Shown here piece by piece: positions 4,914 through 5,993 of a stretch of DNA of 5,993 nt. Within the stretch, counting starts at the first letter, position 1. Each line of letters opens with the position of its first letter. Source of the stretch: an uncultured Eubacteriales bacterium. Its GTDB lineage: Bacteria; Bacillota; Clostridia; Oscillospirales; Oscillospiraceae. The stretch is taken from assembly GCA_900546075.1 (NCBI GenBank), contig URBH01000085.1:1-5993 (forward strand), given 5' to 3'. Under the pieces are notes generated by a model. The model had not been told where the DNA came from. It did not search any database and saw only the letters and a list, made by a program, of their open reading frames with translations. The position numbers were made by a program, and so were the translations under genes.

Positions 4914-5993
4914 CCGGCTGACCGATCAGCTGAAGGAAGCGGGCTACCGCTATTACGTCCTGGACGACCCGACCATGGAGGACTACGAATACGACCAGCT
5001 TTACCGGGAGTTAGAGGAGCTGGAAAGCGCCCATCCTGAGCTGGCCAGGGCGGATTCTCCCACAAAACGGGTGGGCGGGGAAGTGCTGAGCCAGTTTGAG
5101 AAGGTGACCCACCCCGTGCCCCTGATGAGCTTGCAGGACGTGTTCAGCATGGAAGAGCTGAACGATTTTCTGGAAAAGACCATCGCCGCCGAGGGTAACG
5201 TAGAATTTTCCGTGGAGCCGAAGATCGACGGCCTTTCCGTGGCGCTGGAATATGTGGACGGGAAATTCGTCCGGGGCGCGACCCGGGGCGACGGTACGGT
5301 AGGGGAGGACGTGACGGAAAACCTGAAAACCATCCGCTCCATTCCCATGACCCTGACCGGCGCACCCTCCCGGCTTATCGTCCGGGGCGAGGTCTTCATG
5401 CCGAAAAAGAGCTTTGAAAAGCTGAATCAGCGTCAGGAGGAACTGGGAAAGCCCCTGTTCGCCAACCCCAGAAACGCCGCCGCCGGGTCACTGCGGCAGC
5501 TTGACCCGAAAATCGCGGCGAAGCGGGGACTGGACATCTATATTTTCAACGTCCAGCTTGCGGAGGGTGTGGATTTTACCGGACACACCCAATCGCTGGA
5601 ATACCTGAAAGGGCTTAAATTCAAGGTTATTCCCCATAAAAAGCTGTCCAAAGTTTCGGAAATTGACGAAGAAGTGCTGTCCATCAACGAAAACCGGGAG
5701 AAGCTGATCTGCGACATCGACGGCGCGGTTATCAAGGTGGACGATCTTTCTCAGCGGGAACGGCTGGGCAATACCGCCAAATTCCCCAAGTGGGCCGCGG
5801 CCTACAAATATCCTCCGGAGATCAAGCCCACCGTGGTGGAGGACATTGTGGTGCAGGTGGGAAGAACCGGTGTGCTGACCCCCAAGGCGGTGGTGCGGCC
5901 TGTCCGTCTTGCGGGAACGACGGTGACGAACGCCACGCTGCACAATCAGGATTTCATCCGGGAGCGGGACATCCGCATCGGCGATACCGTCCT
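4891..5993 (+). CDS. ligA: NAD-dependent DNA ligase LigA (3' end outside window)
   Basis: The first 367 codons are visible of a family usually about 650-670 residues long. LigA seals nicks in replication and repair using NAD+. Domain Ia carries YYVLDDP (21-27) and DYEYD (31-35), which bind the NMN half of NAD+. The adenylation domain has EPKIDG (109-114), with Lys111 as the adenylated lysine. It also shows TRGDG (131-135), VRGEV (164-168), ANPRNAAAGSLR (191-202), DIDGAVIKV (275-283) and AAAYKYPPE (302-310, Lys306). The OB-fold begins with VQVGRTG (321-327) and TLHN (349-352). The rest of the OB-fold, zinc finger, helix-hairpin-helix and BRCT domains lie beyond the edge. All expected catalytic residues in the visible part are present. 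Its closeness to pcrA matches the Bacillus pcrA-ligA pairing. Confidence 0.97.
   Translation, partial: MEAKERIDRLTDQLKEAGYRYYVLDDPTMEDYEYDQLYRELEELESAHPELARADSPTKRVGGEVLSQFEKVTHPVPLMSLQDVFSMEELNDFLEKTIAAEGNVEFSVEPKIDGLSVALEYVDGKFVRGATRGDGTVGEDVTENLKTIRSIPMTLTGAPSRLIVRGEVFMPKKSFEKLNQRQEELGKPLFANPRNAAAGSLRQLDPKIAAKRGLDIYIFNVQLAEGVDFTGHTQSLEYLKGLKFKVIPHKKLSKVSEIDEEVLSINENREKLICDIDGAVIKVDDLSQRERLGNTAKFPKWAAAYKYPPEIKPTVVEDIVVQVGRTGVLTPKAVVRPVRLAGTTVTNATLHNQDFIRERDIRIGDTV

Overview
The window reads as chromosome from an endospore-forming, GC-rich Clostridia-type Firmicute. An Oscillospiraceae/Ruminococcaceae-like gut lineage is my best guess. It carries a complete spoIIA operon, a YunB-family sporulation protein, AGGAGG-type Shine-Dalgarno sites and GC-rich codon choice. 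The 5' intergenic region also holds a hairpin repeat of a kind I remember from that group. The taxonomic placement is inference from content only; no marker gene was searched.

Layout: all supported genes are on the + strand. Positions 1-307 contain no credible protein gene but are dense in inverted repeats. In order these are a two-hairpin repeat (23-65), a perfect 13-bp hairpin (95-126), a possible promoter (125-153), a structured stretch (about 160-230) and a strong intrinsic terminator (231-270). Then comes the spoIIA operon: spoIIAA (308-625), spoIIAB (622-1053) and sigF/spoIIAC (1050-1754), each pair joined by a 4-nt ATGA overlap. A 75-nt gap with a sigma-A-like promoter leads to a pcrA-type UvrD-family helicase (1830-4223). 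A yunB-family gene (4266-4913) follows after 42 nt. The NAD-dependent DNA ligase gene ligA starts at 4891, inside the end of yunB, and runs off the right edge with 367 codons visible.

How the genes work together: SpoIIAB is the anti-sigma factor and kinase that holds SigF inactive. Dephosphorylated SpoIIAA releases SigF in the forespore, the first compartment-specific step of sporulation. PcrA and LigA are housekeeping DNA repair and replication enzymes, and their pairing is a known Firmicutes arrangement. The YunB-family gene inserted between them is a sporulation gene, so the block alternates sporulation and DNA-maintenance functions.

I see no undescribed multi-gene system. The points most worth a second look are a candidate small structured RNA before spoIIAA, an insertion of about 40 residues in the helicase between motifs I and Ia, the missing Shine-Dalgarno site for sigF, and the gene order itself.
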